Source: Desulfobacteraceae bacterium
GTDB taxonomy: Bacteria > Desulfobacterota > DSM-4660 > Desulfatiglandales > Desulfatiglandaceae
Direction: 5' to 3'
Length of the DNA: 8,174 nt
NCBI GenBank assembly: GCA_013203065.1
Contig: JABMQV010000074.1
Location: 1-8,174, forward strand
The translations under genes and the position numbers were made by a program. Under the pieces are notes generated by a model. That model was not told the origin of the DNA. It saw only the letters and a list, made by a program, of their open reading frames with translations, and did not search any database. Positions 5,848-8,174 of this stretch are shown piece by piece. Position 1 is the stretch's first letter. Each line of letters starts with the position of its first letter.

Positions 5848-6657
5848 ATGACGACGGGCGTTGAAAGGGGCTGGAGCAGGACCTTGAATACAGAAATGGG
5901 GGCTGAAGAAGGAATTATCAGGCCCATAAAGGGAAAAGGCGACCCCTTGGTGGACCCTGACGTCTTGATGGTTATGATCCCTTCCGAACTCAAGCACCTG
6001 GCGCAGGTGGCCAAGGCGCACGAGGCGGTTTTCTCTGAGATGAGGTTGTATCGGTTATACCAGACAGAGCGCGGGTCTGATGTGCCGCTTACGCTTTCCG
6101 GTCCTTTTCTCGGGGCTCCTCACGCGGTCATGGCCATGGAAAAACTCATTGTCTTGGGTGCAAAAAGGATTTGGGTGCTGGGGTGGTGCGGTTCACTGCA
6201 ACCTCATATACCCATCGGACATATCGTGGTGCCAACGGGTGCGGTCTCAGAGGAGGGGACGTCCCCTCATTATCCCATAGGGGAAAGACCTCTTGAATCG
6301 GATGAAAGACTCAACCGGATGTTGGGGGAGGCGTTGGAACGAAGAGGGCTAGCATTTTCCAAAGGGATGGTATGGACCACCGACGCCATTTACAGGGAAA
6401 CGCCGGGTAAAGTGAAAGATTACCAGGCCCGGGGGATTCTGTGTGTGGAGATGGAGATCTCAGCGCTTATGACCCTCGCCCTCTACCGATCGGTTTCAAT
6501 GGCGGGATTGCTCGTTGTCTCTGATGAACTTTTTGATTTCAAGTGGCGGCATGGCTTTTCCAACCCCCAACTGAAAAAGAACTCAGGGGGGGCAGGTCAG
6601 ACGCTGCTGGAAGTGGCAGCTTCCTGCTCTCAAGGAGATAACCCGGGGTTTTTTTGA
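5848..6657 (+). CDS. Nucleoside phosphorylase/nucleosidase superfamily protein (PNP_UDP_1, PF01048)
   Basis: The 269 aa protein (from ATG 5848) belongs to the NP-I fold that cleaves the N-glycosidic bond of nucleosides. The order matches E. coli DeoD/Udp: GPFLGAPHAVMAMEKLIVLGAKRIWVLGWCGSLQPH (85-120), TTDAIYRE (177-184), VEMEISAL (200-207) with the Glu-Met-Glu ribose-binding triad (201-203), and VVSDEL (223-228), whose Ser-Asp corresponds to Ser203-Asp204 of DeoD, the purine-activating Asp. Compared with DeoD, the phosphate ligands seem lost: Arg24 to Lys, Arg87 to Val, Ser90 to Trp (by-eye alignment). Uridine phosphorylase's Gln/Arg uracil reader is also absent. A purine-type nucleosidase is therefore as likely as a phosphorylase. 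Start choice: ATG 5848 has AGAGGTG 9 nt upstream. TTG 5791 (19 residues longer) has its SD too close, and ATG 5896 has only a distant one. It is 13 nt before the DUF1786 gene. Confidence 0.82.
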   Translation: MTTGVERGWSRTLNTEMGAEEGIIRPIKGKGDPLVDPDVLMVMIPSELKHLAQVAKAHEAVFSEMRLYRLYQTERGSDVPLTLSGPFLGAPHAVMAMEKLIVLGAKRIWVLGWCGSLQPHIPIGHIVVPTGAVSEEGTSPHYPIGERPLESDERLNRMLGEALERRGLAFSKGMVWTTDAIYRETPGKVKDYQARGILCVEMEISALMTLALYRSVSMAGLLVVSDELFDFKWRHGFSNPQLKKNSGGAGQTLLEVAASCSQGDNPGFF

Positions 6658-6670
6658 AGGACAGGAATAA

Positions 6671-8174
<1,504 letters not shown>

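Noticed and set aside
6642..6655. CCCGGGG followed by seven T, terminator-like, at the end of the nucleosidase-like gene
   Set aside because: There is no usable left arm (the palindrome leaves no loop), it lies in coding sequence, and the DUF1786 gene follows after 13 nt.

Overview
The window looks like chromosomal DNA from a Desulfobacterota-type (deltaproteobacterial) organism. The evidence is the gene order of the translation and RNA-modification cluster, which includes a standalone SPOUT methyltransferase of the Methyltrn_RNA_4 (PF09936) type after trmD, together with a DUF1786 protein. Both types are, as far as I recall, frequent in that group. The exact taxon cannot be fixed by eye.

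Left and centre (about 1-5556, all minus strand): a tight housekeeping cluster transcribed right to left in the order ffh, rpsP, khpA (KH domain), rimM, trmD, SPOUT methyltransferase, rplS, rnhB, yraN. A 20-codon reading frame then runs off the left edge and may be the start of the next gene. A good sigma70-type promoter (TTGACA, 18 nt, TAATTT) precedes ffh. The cluster couples membrane targeting (Ffh), ribosomal proteins S16 and L19, 30S maturation (RimM), RNA binding (KhpA), tRNA/RNA methylation (TrmD and the SPOUT protein) and nucleic-acid housekeeping (RNase HII, YraN). Most spacings are short or overlapping. The widest gaps lie upstream of rpsP (about 119 nt) and rplS (about 133 nt). The rplS leader holds a stem-loop and a small open frame with its own Shine-Dalgarno sequence, overlapping the rplS start.

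Divergent gap (5494-5847): it holds the ffh promoter on the minus strand, a degenerate 7-bp-periodic AATT repeat, and the ribosome binding site of the rightward genes. I found no convincing rightward promoter and no RNA gene in it.

Right (5848-8174, plus strand): a second tight group. It comprises a nucleoside phosphorylase/nucleosidase-superfamily protein, a DUF1786 protein with ASKHA-like (actin/hexokinase/Hsp70) nucleotide-binding motifs, and the first 146 codons of the NAD-dependent DNA ligase ligA, cut by the window edge. The gaps are 13 nt and 1 nt, so co-transcription is likely. The role of the first two genes is unknown. The phosphorylase-like protein keeps the nucleoside-binding and catalytic Asp motifs but appears to lack the usual phosphate-binding residues.

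No mobile element, CRISPR array, tRNA or rRNA was seen. The window is mostly ordinary core genome. The parts most worth a second look are the nucleosidase-like/DUF1786/ligA group, the rplS leader ORF, the AATT heptad repeats, and the Glu replacing the guanine-specifying Asp in Ffh.
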